A DNA stretch of 64,000 bases from Ignavibacteria bacterium (GTDB taxonomy: Bacteria; Bacteroidota; Ignavibacteria; Kapaibacteriales; Kapaibacteriaceae): positions 62,001-126,000 of the forward strand of contig JACPPD010000015.1 of assembly GCA_016191145.1 (NCBI GenBank), read 5' to 3'. Below, piece after piece: positions 25,803 to 34,432 of the stretch. The position numbers were made by a program, and so were the translations under genes. Every line of letters begins with the position of its first letter. The first letter of the stretch is position 1. Below the pieces are notes generated by a model. The model ran no database searches. It saw only the letters and a program-made list of their open reading frames with translations, and was not told the origin of the DNA.

Positions 25803-28800
25803 ATGCAGAATTCAATGCGCTCGCTGCACTACGGCTTTGCAGTATTGGCACTAGTTATTTCGCTTACAACCTACCTCCTTACAGTTCAGCCCACCGTTCC
25901 ATTCTGGGATTGCGGTGAGTTTACAGCAGCTGCCGTGCAGCAGCAGGTGCCGCACCCACCTGGCGCGCCGTTGTTCCTGATGATAGGAAAGATATTTCAT
26001 CTTCTGCCTTTTGGCGATCCAGGCTGGCGAGTAAATCTCGTCTCGGTGATTTCGAGCGCACTTACGGTGCTGATTCTGTACTTGATCACCGTCCATGTTA
26101 TTAAAAACTTTTATAAAGAGAACATCAACGAGTTCGGGAATGCCATGCTGGTCTATGGCAGCGCATTTGTTGGTGCACTTGCCTACGCTTTTTCCGATAC
26201 GTTTTGGTTCAATGCAGTGGAAAGTGAGGTTTATGCCGCATCGTCGCTCTTTGTGGCTTTAATTGTGTGGCTGCTCATGGTCTGGAACGAGAAGGCCGAC
26301 GAGCCTGGGCACGAGCGGTACCTGTTGCTGATAGCATACCTTATCGGAGTGTCCATTGGCGTCCACCTGCTATCAATCCTCACAATCTTCTCCATTGTTC
26401 TGCTCATCTATCTGCGCAGGTATCAGCATTCCACAAAGCGACTGATTTATACATTGCTTATTGGTCTTGGTTTATTCTTCTTTGTATATAATTTTATTAT
26501 CATGAAGCTGCCTGCGCTTTTTGCCGGCACGTTTCCGTTTGGAAGAAACGAAGCAAGGGAGTATCCGATAACAGACAGCATGGCAGTTACGATGCTTGGC
26601 GTAGGAGTAATTGCGCTTGGTGTTTGGGCTGCATGGTATGGTAAAAAGAAAAACCATGGTCTGCTTTCGTTATGCGCTACTTCGTTTCTGCTGCTTGTGG
26701 TTGGCTACAGTACGTATGCTCACATTCTCATCCGCGCAAATGCTAATCCGCCGATGAATGAGAATAAGCCGACGACGTTTGAAAAACTTATGTCGTATCT
26801 CGGACGTGAACAATATGGCGAAGCCCCCTTATGGCCAAGGCGGTATCAGGAAGAACAACGATTTATTACGCATTATAAAAAGTATGGTCCGTGGTCGCCT
26901 GCGCCAAGAAAAGTCATCACACTAAAAGACGGCAACCGTGTTTCAGTGCCAGACAGAGAGAACTGGAAAACAAACACGAGTGCAGAGCTCGGATATCTTG
27001 TCGACTTTCAAATCGACCACATGTATATGCGATACTTCATGTGGAACTTCGTGGGCAGAACCAGCGATGTGCAGGATGCGCCGGCATACTGGCCGTTTAC
27101 TTCAAAGGAGACGGTTGATTATTGGAACCATAAAAGCGGCGTGTCGGATAGGTTCCCTGTGAACTTTTGGATGCTGCCTCTCCTGCTCGGTTTTATCGGC
27201 TTGTACGTACACTTTGCACGCGACAAACAGATGGCATGGGTATTCCTCGTGCTGTTTCTTATGACGGGTGTTCTTGCTGCCATTCAGCAGAACCAGCAGA
27301 ATCCACAACCCAGGGAACGAGACTATTTCTACGTCTCATCATTTATGGTGTGGGCAATGTGGATTGGCATTGGTGTATTCGGCTTGCTTGAGCGCGTCAA
27401 GAAGAATAAAGTGTATGTGGGAGGGGGCTTGTTAGCCGTGCTGCTTCTTGTGCCACTCAACATGGGTTGGCAGGGATGGAAATCTCATACACGTGCCAAT
27501 AATTACATGGCATTCGATTATGCATACAACATTCTGCAGAGTCTTGAAAAAGATGCCATCGTGTTTACCAATGGCGACAACGATACCTTCCCTGTGTGGT
27601 ACCTGCAGGATGTTGCCGGTGTTAGGCGCGACGTGCGCGTTGTTAATTTGTCTCTCGGACAAACCACGTGGTACGTTGAACAACTCAAGAACCGAGAACC
27701 ATTTGGCGCAAAAAAAGTGCCGCTGTCTTTTAAAGATGAACAGCTCAACGTATCGGAAGATGATCCAAAGGCCTTGTCGTACGAATTCGGATACGAACAA
27801 CTTGTCACCGTTCCAGTAGATCCTAAAATAATTGCTAAATTTACCAACGATTCGGTAATCATCAACAGCGGAAAGATGCAGTGGGTGTACAAGGGAGCAC
27901 GCAAAGGTCAGGATGATAAGGGGCGGGTGCAATACTTCTTTGGCGTGCAGCACAAATTGGTGCGCGATATCATCGAGCAGGTTAAGTTTACGCGACCCGT
28001 TTACTTTAGCACATCTGTTGGAGATCCGTCCTGGGCCGATGAATACATTGGGTTGGATAATTATTTGCGGCTCGAAGGCATGGCGTTCCGTGTTTGCCCT
28101 GCTCCGCAGCGCTCCGTGATTGGCGAGGGTATTAACGAAGAAGTGATGGACAAGAGCCTTCTTCAGGCACGCAACGACAATGGCTTTTCTACGGAACCGG
28201 CGTACGGGTTAAAATTCCGCAATCTCAGCACTGCGTCGAATGTGTATTACGACGACGTTCACCGAGATTACGTGCTGAACTACCGCAACGTGTTTTATAA
28301 ATACGCCACGTATTTACTGCATGAAAAGAAGAGCAATGCAAAAGCGGCAAAAGTATTAAAGGAAATGAACAATTTTTTGTCGCTGGACAAATTCCCTGTC
28401 GGTATGGGCTTCGAATTACAGATAGCAACATTCTTTGAAACCAGCGGCGATACTGCTGATGCAAAAGACATGGCAGCGAGGGCTCTGGCGAGTGCTACTG
28501 TTATCATCCAAAAACCATCCTTGCTGCAGCGCGAGCCTCAAACCTCTGAGGAAGCCATGCCCGAGCAGACTGCCGCCGAAGCGTGTATCATTCTTGGCAG
28601 ATGGAAAGAAGCCGAGCAGTATTACAGGCAGGTTGGCTCTCAGCAGCCCAATGACATATTGCTAAATTATATTATAGACGAAATTCAGATTATTAAACAA
28701 GAGCGCGAAGGAAATCTGCAGGGCGCTCTTGCAACCGCTGAATCACTACGTCCAAAGTATCTGGCGAATGCAGCCGACAAGCGAGCCGTGCAGGTGTCTA

Positions 28801-28868
28801 CGCGCCTGCAGGCATACATTGACAAGCTGCGTCTCAGGCTTGGCATGCCCCCTGAAAAATGGAGCTAG
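25803..28868 (+). CDS. DUF2723 (TMEM260-like) multi-pass membrane protein
   Basis: 1021-aa protein. The N-terminal DUF2723 domain contains TVPFWDCGEFTAAAVQQQVPHPPGAP (quoted in part: FWDCGEF and HPPGAPLF), with the membrane-facing acidic and His residues of GT-C-like enzymes. About 11-12 membrane helices reach residue ~550, followed by a large soluble part that includes NGDNDTFPVWYLQ and a TPR-like helical C-terminus. The human relative TMEM260 is a protein O-mannosyltransferase, so a lipid-sugar-dependent protein glycosyltransferase is a fair inference. The last ten bases overlap the rhomboid gene. Confidence 0.88.
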   Translation: MQNSMRSLHYGFAVLALVISLTTYLLTVQPTVPFWDCGEFTAAAVQQQVPHPPGAPLFLMIGKIFHLLPFGDPGWRVNLVSVISSALTVLILYLITVHVIKNFYKENINEFGNAMLVYGSAFVGALAYAFSDTFWFNAVESEVYAASSLFVALIVWLLMVWNEKADEPGHERYLLLIAYLIGVSIGVHLLSILTIFSIVLLIYLRRYQHSTKRLIYTLLIGLGLFFFVYNFIIMKLPALFAGTFPFGRNEAREYPITDSMAVTMLGVGVIALGVWAAWYGKKKNHGLLSLCATSFLLLVVGYSTYAHILIRANANPPMNENKPTTFEKLMSYLGREQYGEAPLWPRRYQEEQRFITHYKKYGPWSPAPRKVITLKDGNRVSVPDRENWKTNTSAELGYLVDFQIDHMYMRYFMWNFVGRTSDVQDAPAYWPFTSKETVDYWNHKSGVSDRFPVNFWMLPLLLGFIGLYVHFARDKQMAWVFLVLFLMTGVLAAIQQNQQNPQPRERDYFYVSSFMVWAMWIGIGVFGLLERVKKNKVYVGGGLLAVLLLVPLNMGWQGWKSHTRANNYMAFDYAYNILQSLEKDAIVFTNGDNDTFPVWYLQDVAGVRRDVRVVNLSLGQTTWYVEQLKNREPFGAKKVPLSFKDEQLNVSEDDPKALSYEFGYEQLVTVPVDPKIIAKFTNDSVIINSGKMQWVYKGARKGQDDKGRVQYFFGVQHKLVRDIIEQVKFTRPVYFSTSVGDPSWADEYIGLDNYLRLEGMAFRVCPAPQRSVIGEGINEEVMDKSLLQARNDNGFSTEPAYGLKFRNLSTASNVYYDDVHRDYVLNYRNVFYKYATYLLHEKKSNAKAAKVLKEMNNFLSLDKFPVGMGFELQIATFFETSGDTADAKDMAARALASATVIIQKPSLLQREPQTSEEAMPEQTAAEACIILGRWKEAEQYYRQVGSQQPNDILLNYIIDEIQIIKQEREGNLQGALATAESLRPKYLANAADKRAVQVSTRLQAYIDKLRLRLGMPPEKWS

Positions 28869-29524
28869 CAACAGCTCCGGCAACGCTTACGATTGTGGCG
28901 GTAACAGCTACCGTCACAATCCTTGCGTTCCGTAACGAGCGTCTCTACGAACGATTAATGCTGAGCGTCGATGCAGTGCTCTCGCGCAGCGAGTGGTGGC
29001 GCATGTTAACGTCGTCTCTGGTACATGCAGACTGGCTCCACCTCTTTGCCAACATGATATCGCTCTTTGCCTTTGGGATGTGGTTTGAGCACACCATCGC
29101 GCCGTGGAGATTTGGTTTGCTGTACATCATAGGCGTCGTAATAGCCAGCTTCACATCAGTAATCGCCTATCGCACTGCTGTTGATTATCGCGCAGTTGGT
29201 GCATCTGGTGGCGTATGTGCCGTCATTGGCGGCGCCACCGTCATGTTCCCCGACATCAAGATGATGGTATTCCCTGTACCTGTTGGCATACCTGCCTGGA
29301 TTATTGGCGCCTTGTTCATCGTATACAGCATCGTAGGGTCTCGCGAGCGTTGGGACAACGTTGGGCACGCAGCGCACCTTGGCGGCACACTTGGCGGCAT
29401 GGGTCTTGTTGCTGCATTCTTCCCCGGATATGTACTTGGTAATATTATTTACGTTCTGGCAATCTTAGCCTCTGGCGCTGCAGCATGGATATGGATACGT
29501 CGGCGCGGCACGATAAAAAACTAA
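28859..29524 (+). CDS. Rhomboid-family intramembrane serine protease
   Basis: 221-aa membrane protein with six probable helices. It has all rhomboid marks: HADWLHLFANMISLFAFG (helix 2 His/Asn), VGASGGVCAVIGG with the catalytic Ser in GASGG, and the catalytic His in NVGHAAHLGGTLGG. It cleaves membrane proteins within or near the bilayer; the substrate is unknown. ATG 28859 lies inside the end of the DUF2723 gene, so the two are co-translated. A CCTCTCC-TGGT-GGAGAGG hairpin at about 29705-29722, followed by ATTTTTATT, may end the transcript. Confidence 0.93.
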   Translation: MELATAPATLTIVAVTATVTILAFRNERLYERLMLSVDAVLSRSEWWRMLTSSLVHADWLHLFANMISLFAFGMWFEHTIAPWRFGLLYIIGVVIASFTSVIAYRTAVDYRAVGASGGVCAVIGGATVMFPDIKMMVFPVPVGIPAWIIGALFIVYSIVGSRERWDNVGHAAHLGGTLGGMGLVAAFFPGYVLGNIIYVLAILASGAAAWIWIRRRGTIKN

Positions 29525-29756
29525 ATTGTAATTCCCAACAGCGTGGTAGCGGCAACGTCGGGCACAGATATTTTACCCCCTAACAAATTTTGATACTCCG
29601 ATGAACATCGGTGTATTTGGGACAGGCGTGGATGCGAGCACCATTGGCACAAAACTCCTTTGCTGCTCATCCGAGCCAAGGTGAAGATCCTCACGCGCTG
29701 GCTCCCTCTCCTGGTGGAGAGGTGGAGAATTTTTATTCCTCCGTATCTTTATGATT

Positions 29757-29830
29757 CGGCGTATAGCGCAGCCCGGTAGCGCACCACTTTGGGGTAGTGG
29801 GGGTCGTGGGTTCAAATCCCGCTACGCCGA
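29757..29830 (+). tRNA. tRNA-Pro (anticodon GGG)
   Basis: Acceptor CGGCGTA (29757-29763) pairs with TACGCCG (29823-29829), discriminator A. The anticodon stem CCACT/AGTGG encloses TTGGGGT, giving anticodon GGG. The T arm is GTGGG-TTCAAAT-CCCGC. CCA is not encoded and must be added by the cca product. The gene marks the left edge of the accessory region; I found no full copy of its 3' end downstream that would serve as an attachment site. The flanks 29525-29756 and 29831-30131 hold no gene I can support. Confidence 0.95.
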
Positions 29831-30131
29831 CGGAAGTAGAATGAAGTCAAGTAGTTAAGCGAAATAGAGATAACGGTTTGAGGCAGCTTTGTGAATTGAC
29901 TTATTGAATCTAAGCCTAAATACCTGTATAACATTGGCAACATACGCGCATTCCAATCAATCTCCGTACATGATCGAGCAGCTTTGAGGGTGCCATTCCT
30001 GACGAGTGCTTTAATTCTCACTGTAATGTAACCGGGCAGCTTTCTGGCTCTGAATTAATTGCATTAATAACGTCATTGATTGTTTCTAAGAAGTCATTGG
30101 CGGAGAAGGTTTTTCAATTGAAAATAGTTTA

Positions 30132-30159
30132 TACGTATATTGTACGTACAATGTACGTA
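30132..30159. promoter_or_regulatory. Three-site operator of the toxin-antitoxin operon
   Basis: The palindrome TACGTA occurs at 30132-30137, 30143-30148 and 30154-30159, exactly 11 bp apart (about one helical turn). The middle copy is part of the perfect 12-bp palindrome TTGTACGTACAA (30140-30151). It ends 14 bases before the antitoxin ATG. Ribbon-helix-helix antitoxins typically bind such arrays to repress their own operon. Confidence 0.7.
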
Positions 30160-30173
30160 AGAAAGAAGTTGTC

Positions 30174-30473
30174 ATGCCAGCCACTGAAAGAATAGACCTC
30201 AGAATCGATTCTGCCAGCAAAAAGAAGGTGGATAGATTCTCAAAACGACAAAAAATCTCAAGTTCCCAATTCATCAAGACGGCGATTGAGTATTATATGC
30301 GCTACCTTGAAGTGAAAGAATCTGAAACAATCACGTTATCGCGAGAAGAATTTTCAATTCTAAGTAAGCTTATTGCCACTGAAGAGGAACCAAATAAAAA
30401 GCTGACAAAGGCTGCGGAAGAATATCGTCGGTTCACTCTGAGAAAGTCCAAGCCTTTGAAGAATGATCACTAA
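30174..30473 (+). CDS. DUF1778 ribbon-helix-helix antitoxin (TacA type)
   Basis: 99-aa protein. The N-terminal ribbon-helix-helix is ATERIDLRIDSASKKKVDRF followed by KISSSQFIKTAI. The C-terminal part (LSREEFSILSKLIATEEEPN) is the region that wraps and blocks the acetyltransferase toxin in TacAT-like pairs. It overlaps the toxin gene by 11 bases. It probably also binds the TACGTA array upstream. Confidence 0.9.
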   Translation: MPATERIDLRIDSASKKKVDRFSKRQKISSSQFIKTAIEYYMRYLEVKESETITLSREEFSILSKLIATEEEPNKKLTKAAEEYRRFTLRKSKPLKNDH

Positions 30474-30960
30474 GAGATTCGACCCAAGTGTCCGCAGGCG
30501 CGATTCGTTTGACTGTGGGGAAGACACTGTCAACGATTTCATGATGACGAAGGCCAAACAATGGACAAAAAAGGGTCTTTCAGCCTGCTGGATTTTGGAG
30601 GGAGACCAGAGAGGCTCGATTGCGGGATTTTACACGCTCAGTGCACTTTCAATTCCGAGCGAACAAGCTCTTAAAGCAGGATCTAAAGATTTACCACAAG
30701 CGATGGACATTCCTGCAATTCTCATCGGTCAATTGGGTGTAGACAAAGGGTATCAAGGCAAAGGATATGGTACTAAACTATTGATGGACTCACTAAAAAG
30801 AGTGTTGTCCAATCAGGATATTGCTTGGTCTTGTGTAATTGTAGACGCACTCAACGATCGCGTGGCAAGATGGTATGAAGAGTACGGCTTTAAGAGGGTC
30901 TCAACGGAGCCAATTCGATTGGCGATTGCGCGAACAACTGTACAGAAATTGATCTTATAA
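30463..30960 (+). CDS. GNAT-family acetyltransferase toxin (TacT type)
   Basis: 165-aa GNAT protein with the acetyl-CoA loop VDKGYQGKGYGTKLLMDS and the C-terminal motif RWYEEYGFKRV, whose Tyr is catalytic in this family. Known relatives (TacT, AtaT, ItaT) acetylate the amino group of charged tRNAs and halt translation. Its overlap with a DUF1778 antitoxin gene makes the type II toxin-antitoxin call firm; the target tRNA cannot be read from sequence. Confidence 0.9.
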   Translation: MITKRFDPSVRRRDSFDCGEDTVNDFMMTKAKQWTKKGLSACWILEGDQRGSIAGFYTLSALSIPSEQALKAGSKDLPQAMDIPAILIGQLGVDKGYQGKGYGTKLLMDSLKRVLSNQDIAWSCVIVDALNDRVARWYEEYGFKRVSTEPIRLAIARTTVQKLIL

Positions 30961-30982
30961 TTTTTGAGCGAATTGACACCTC

Positions 30983-31105
30983 GTGCCCGACCTTAAACCT
31001 TCCCACAAGCCAATCAAAGACTACTTCACCGAACTCGCACAGTTCGAGAAACACGGTCACTCCAGCGAGATAACCATGCGCAATGCATTTCTGGATCTGC
31101 TGTAA
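30983..31105 (+). pseudogene. N-terminal remnant of a large restriction-modification/helicase enzyme
   Basis: A 40-codon frame (GTG 30983 to TAA 31105) encodes KPIKDYFTELAQFEKHGHSS and ends NAFLDLL. This resembles the very N-terminus of large type IIG/ISP-like restriction enzymes and associated helicases. Nothing of the enzyme follows; repeat copy A begins ~35 bases later. Identification rests on a short segment from memory of the family. Confidence 0.45.
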
Positions 31106-31138
31106 ATGTTGGCGATGAAAGTGCAATGACAGGCTGCC

Positions 31139-31420
31139 CCTTCCCCCCACTTTACCTTCAATCTTCTACTCCACTCCGCATGCCGAATATCTCTTGATAC
31201 CCGGCATCATAACTGGTGTGGCATTCGATCCCGCATTTTCCAGTGTTAGTGTGTCACGTTCGGCCTGACATCCTGCACCGCATACTCCTTTCACACAAAC
31301 CCGCTCTGAATCAATGCCTCTGTTACACTCAACATTTCCTCTTGTTTGTTCATCGCTCCACTTTCGTATGTTGTGGCGCGAAAATATTTCATAATTTAGT
31401 TGAATGAAAGATGCACTTGC
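31139..31420 (-). repeat. Dispersed ~280-bp repeat, copy A
   Basis: Matches copy B (35148-35428) almost end to end. On the minus strand it has a 33-codon frame (31291-31392), then ~75 bases, then a hairpin region (31181-31204) that is partly decayed here: GATACCCGGC is intact but its partner reads GCCGAATATC. Confidence 0.85.
31291..31392 (-). CDS. Conserved mini-ORF in repeat copy A (33 aa, hypothetical)
   Basis: ATG 31392 to TGA 31291. It starts MKYFRATTYESGAM and ends LSVTEALIQSGFV. An in-frame TAA lies two codons upstream of the ATG, so the frame is bounded. Copies B and C encode 34 and 33 residues with the pattern T-T/S-Y-E/D-S-x-x-M and the same ending. No clear ribosome binding site. 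I recognise no family; it may be a real peptide or a fossil of a longer protein's end. Confidence 0.4.
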   Translation of the reverse strand: MKYFRATTYESGAMNKQEEMLSVTEALIQSGFV

Positions 31421-31503
31421 TGGCGTACATATGTTGTGACCTTGAGAAACGAAAGACTTGAAGAATATATTTGTGGTGATCTTTAGCATGTTCCCCGTGA
31501 AGC

Positions 31504-31815
31504 GTGGCGCTTCATAAAAAAAATATCAGGAATCGACGCTACTCAACTCTCAAGAACACCACACTGGATGTATTCGTAGGTGCGTACATTCGTAAACGAC
31601 GATTGACTAAGGTGAGTGTCTATTTTGTGGGACCAGCCCTCACACGCAGCGTCACCAATTGGTGCACACCGGATCAGCGATTGCGATGGGCTTCATTTGC
31701 TGCGCTTACAGCAGAACGACGTATGAACAAACTCCACAACCACAAACACACACCAACACTGGCGAAAGCAATTTCAGATTTTCTTCGTAAATCGAAGCGG
31801 AGCAAGGACTCGTGA
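31504..31815 (+). CDS. Doubtful ORF in decayed accessory DNA
   Basis: 103-aa frame, very basic, with no signal peptide, no good ribosome binding site and no family I recognise. The C-terminal half (NWCTPDQRLRWASFAALTAE and onward) has more protein-like composition than the N-terminal half, so it could be the tail of a truncated older gene. Kept for completeness. Confidence 0.25.
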   Translation: MALHKKNIRNRRYSTLKNTTLDVFVGAYIRKRRLTKVSVYFVGPALTRSVTNWCTPDQRLRWASFAALTAERRMNKLHNHKHTPTLAKAISDFLRKSKRSKDS

Positions 31816-31967
31816 TATTTCAACTAAGAATTGGACACTGCCATCCTCAGTTCACCATAAAATACTATTTTTTTTTAATAACGCAAATGTTATATTGAAT
31901 AGTGAAGATAATTACTGCGCTATTGTGTTGCTTGACAACGTCATTCCGTAGTTAAGAGCGGGTTAAA

Positions 31968-32321
31968 ATGAAAGGAATCATGAGAACATTTTTGATCTGC
32001 TTGCTTTTTGTGTTGGTTCCGAACGTTAGTAGAGTTTACAGTTTCCAGGCCACCTTTAGAGTTTATACGTTTCCAACAATAGCCAATCAGATGTTCACGA
32101 TTGCGATAAGAAATTTTGATCGTGCACCTAGCGACTCCTTGGACATTTCAGTATATCACATTTCCGGAGTACTTTTTTGGCATACGCAGGAACCTCTACT
32201 AAAGTCCCTGGGTGATAACGACATTACAATCAATTGTTCAAGCTGGCCGATTGGACCTTACTTTTGTCACATTACAAATGGCATTGGAAGGGAAACTATC
32301 AAAATGGCGATCGTTAGGTAG
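31968..32321 (+). CDS. Small exported protein with T9SS-like C-terminal domain
   Basis: 117-aa protein: signal peptide (RTFLICLLFVLVPNVSRVYS) followed almost at once by a sorting-domain-like fold: DSLDISVYHISGVLFWH, then ITINCSSWPIGPYFCHITNG and ETIKMAIVR. That matches the second half of T9SS type A domains (VYDxxGxxV ... LPxGxYxxxxTNG ... KxVV). So it is either a minimal T9SS cargo or the tail end of a larger lost protein with its own signal peptide. Confidence 0.6.
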   Translation: MKGIMRTFLICLLFVLVPNVSRVYSFQATFRVYTFPTIANQMFTIAIRNFDRAPSDSLDISVYHISGVLFWHTQEPLLKSLGDNDITINCSSWPIGPYFCHITNGIGRETIKMAIVR

Positions 32322-32364
32322 TGCAGCTTGTACCTTTCTTCATTTTCTGTCACAGGAGTATTTT

Positions 32365-32769
32365 ATGAAGATATATATTTTAATTGCAGCACTGCTTATT
32401 GCCGTATGCATTTATGACGCAAATGCATATTATAAGCGGGTCGCTAAAGGTGGTCGATCGAATGGAGGTGGTGCTGTGACGTATTATGTTGTTTCCGTTC
32501 ACACTGATATGTGGGGAACATCAATTTGGTGTGAAGGAGATGGCAATAATGGTTGTCCTTATACGGCTTCAGCTGTCACCCAACAGGAATCAGATGCACG
32601 AGATTGGGTTCTGGATCAGATTTCACAGAACGTTATAACTGGCGACGGTTACGCACCAAACGGCAAACGAGCCAAGTGGTCGGCAAGTGCTTCTATGAAT
32701 CCTGTTAATGTGAATATCTGGGTTTGGGGCATTTCGGAAAGTTTACCTAGCGATTACTTTGACTATTGA
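32365..32769 (+). CDS. Small exported Gly-rich protein with a Cys pair
   Basis: 134-aa protein. ATG 32365 follows CAGGAG at good spacing and begins the signal peptide MKIYILIAALLIAVCIYDANA. The mature N-terminus is KRVAKGGRSNGGGAV; a compact cysteine motif WCEGDGNNGCPY lies near residue 64. The frame is open upstream to 32212 inside the previous gene, but the signal peptide fixes the start. The motif recalls the Cys-containing tails of NVEALA-type secreted peptides of Bacteroidota, which also sit next to beta-propeller lipoproteins; this is resemblance only. Confidence 0.7.
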   Translation: MKIYILIAALLIAVCIYDANAYYKRVAKGGRSNGGGAVTYYVVSVHTDMWGTSIWCEGDGNNGCPYTASAVTQQESDARDWVLDQISQNVITGDGYAPNGKRAKWSASASMNPVNVNIWVWGISESLPSDYFDY

Positions 32770-32889
32770 AAAGGACATTTGCAGTGTCGCGCACGGTTTG
32801 TTGCTATATTCAACTGTAGCAACAAACCGTTGTGTTTGTCAGAATATTTTCTATTAGAAAAGTTCCCCAATGGTGGTTTCTTTCCGAGA

Positions 32890-33240
32890 ATGAAACACTT
32901 TCTTTCTTTGCTGACTTTTGCATGCTTGTTGGTTTCATGCTTGCCACAGAAAAATGACGTTATGATTGTCGAACTGGATTCAATCAGCCTATGCGGATTT
33001 TATTCTGTTGAACTTACCGTAGACAACGCAGAATCGATTCATGCTGTAGCTCGTGGAAGGGGACATGAATGTTTGCCACAGTCTGTTCCGGGGAAGTATC
33101 GCGACCGTTGGAAGGTAGTCATATCAGTGATTCAGGTGATGGAGAACGATGGACTTCATCGTGAATCAATCGATACTGTGATTAACTACGTCCGAATAGT
33201 TGGGATGGCAGAAAAGTATACATTAACTGTTGGTGAGTAA
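32890..33240 (+). CDS. Small lipoprotein of unknown function
   Basis: 116-aa protein with a lipoprotein signal (MKHFLSLLTFACLLVSC, lipobox LVSC). I take ATG 32890 rather than the frame's first codon at 32779, which would precede the signal with unrelated residues. The mature part has alternating strand-like segments (IVELDSISLCGFYSVELTVD) and no recognised family. Its end overlaps the next gene's start region. Confidence 0.65.
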   Translation: MKHFLSLLTFACLLVSCLPQKNDVMIVELDSISLCGFYSVELTVDNAESIHAVARGRGHECLPQSVPGKYRDRWKVVISVIQVMENDGLHRESIDTVINYVRIVGMAEKYTLTVGE

Positions 33241-34432
33241 ACTTCTCATGAGCATTATTTTGATGGCACTGCTGTTGGTCTTGTGTTGTGGATGTTCGTC
33301 TGAAGTGCCCAGGGAAAGAATGTCTCTGACGAAATCGGTACCTACTGATATCCCATTTTCAGCTCGAGTTGTTCAAGCACCATCTCCTGATGGCACATTT
33401 GTAGTAGCATTCCACAGAAATATTGATACGCTCACAGTTTATAGATACGATCGCTATTTGGCTAGGATTGATTCTCAGGCAGTTTCGATTCGCGAAGCCA
33501 TAGGTGCATCACCAAGCATAAATGCTCCAAGTGCTATTCAGATTATCGGAGGTCGGCTTTTCGCACTATATTATGAAGGTATTATCAGTGTGAATCTGGA
33601 TTCGCTGGGTAAATCCGACGTGAAGTTCATACCAACTTCTGAACCGTTCACACAATTCTTTGTTAATGATGACATCATAATTTTAGGACGCTTTTACGAT
33701 GCGGTGTTCGGAAATAGCAGGTGTGTGCTTGCTTGCTACGACCTCAGGGGAAATTTCTTGTATCGTACTAATCTCGACATTCGATCCGTTGTCATGACGC
33801 GCTTACTTCCGTGCAATTTCGCGTCGTTCTCCGGCAACACTTGTGTTGTAGTCGATCCTCTCGACATGACAATATTGCAGCTCTCGTGTACGCGTACAGG
33901 CCTCGACACAATTTTTTACGGGCAGCTTAAAATCGATGATCGTTATAAAAAACCTGATGTCGATAGCATATTACAACAAACGACTGGGATAGAGGCACGA
34001 TTACAGATTGATCGCATCATGGACTTCGTAACTAAGGAAGGATCCAGTATCAAGCAAGTTGTATTGTTTGATGACAGCACACTTTATATCGCACGCAATA
34101 AGCCATCGCAACTCGCCAAGAGATCGTTCGAATACACGTTGACCTTCTACCGAATTTCAGACGACAAATCGCCTCAGGAGTTATTAAGTTTTGTTTCTCC
34201 CGGGTTTGAATCTGATTACATAGTAAATCACTCCAGACCTTTCGTTTTTGCTTACAATAACCCACCTATTAGAGTTGATAAAAAACACTTCATTTGTATT
34301 GGTATGTTTTCACACGACTCGATGGAAGGGACAAACAAGTCCGCACGCGATGTTTTTCAATCCGTCTTTGCTGCGTATCAGAAGGGTGCTCCAATGACAT
34401 ATTCTATATTTAAGTATAAAGTGGATTTATGA
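33233..34432 (+). CDS. Beta-propeller-like lipoprotein
   Basis: ~399-aa protein with a lipoprotein signal (LLMSIILMALLLVLCCGCSS). The start is uncertain among TTG 33230, GTG 33233 and ATG 33248; GTG keeps the positive charge before the hydrophobic run. The mature part repeats short blade-like blocks (VVQAPSPDGTFVVAF, GGRLFALYYEGIISVNLD, VLACYDLRGNFLYRTNLD), as in the 6-bladed propeller lipoproteins of Bacteroidota. It overlaps the following CxxC gene (ATGA). Role unknown. Confidence 0.65.
   Translation: MSKLLMSIILMALLLVLCCGCSSEVPRERMSLTKSVPTDIPFSARVVQAPSPDGTFVVAFHRNIDTLTVYRYDRYLARIDSQAVSIREAIGASPSINAPSAIQIIGGRLFALYYEGIISVNLDSLGKSDVKFIPTSEPFTQFFVNDDIIILGRFYDAVFGNSRCVLACYDLRGNFLYRTNLDIRSVVMTRLLPCNFASFSGNTCVVVDPLDMTILQLSCTRTGLDTIFYGQLKIDDRYKKPDVDSILQQTTGIEARLQIDRIMDFVTKEGSSIKQVVLFDDSTLYIARNKPSQLAKRSFEYTLTFYRISDDKSPQELLSFVSPGFESDYIVNHSRPFVFAYNNPPIRVDKKHFICIGMFSHDSMEGTNKSARDVFQSVFAAYQKGAPMTYSIFKYKVDL

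Noticed and set aside
29573..29815. 80-aa minus-strand ORF covering the tRNA
   Set aside because: It reads through tRNA-Pro on the opposite strand, a common artefact.
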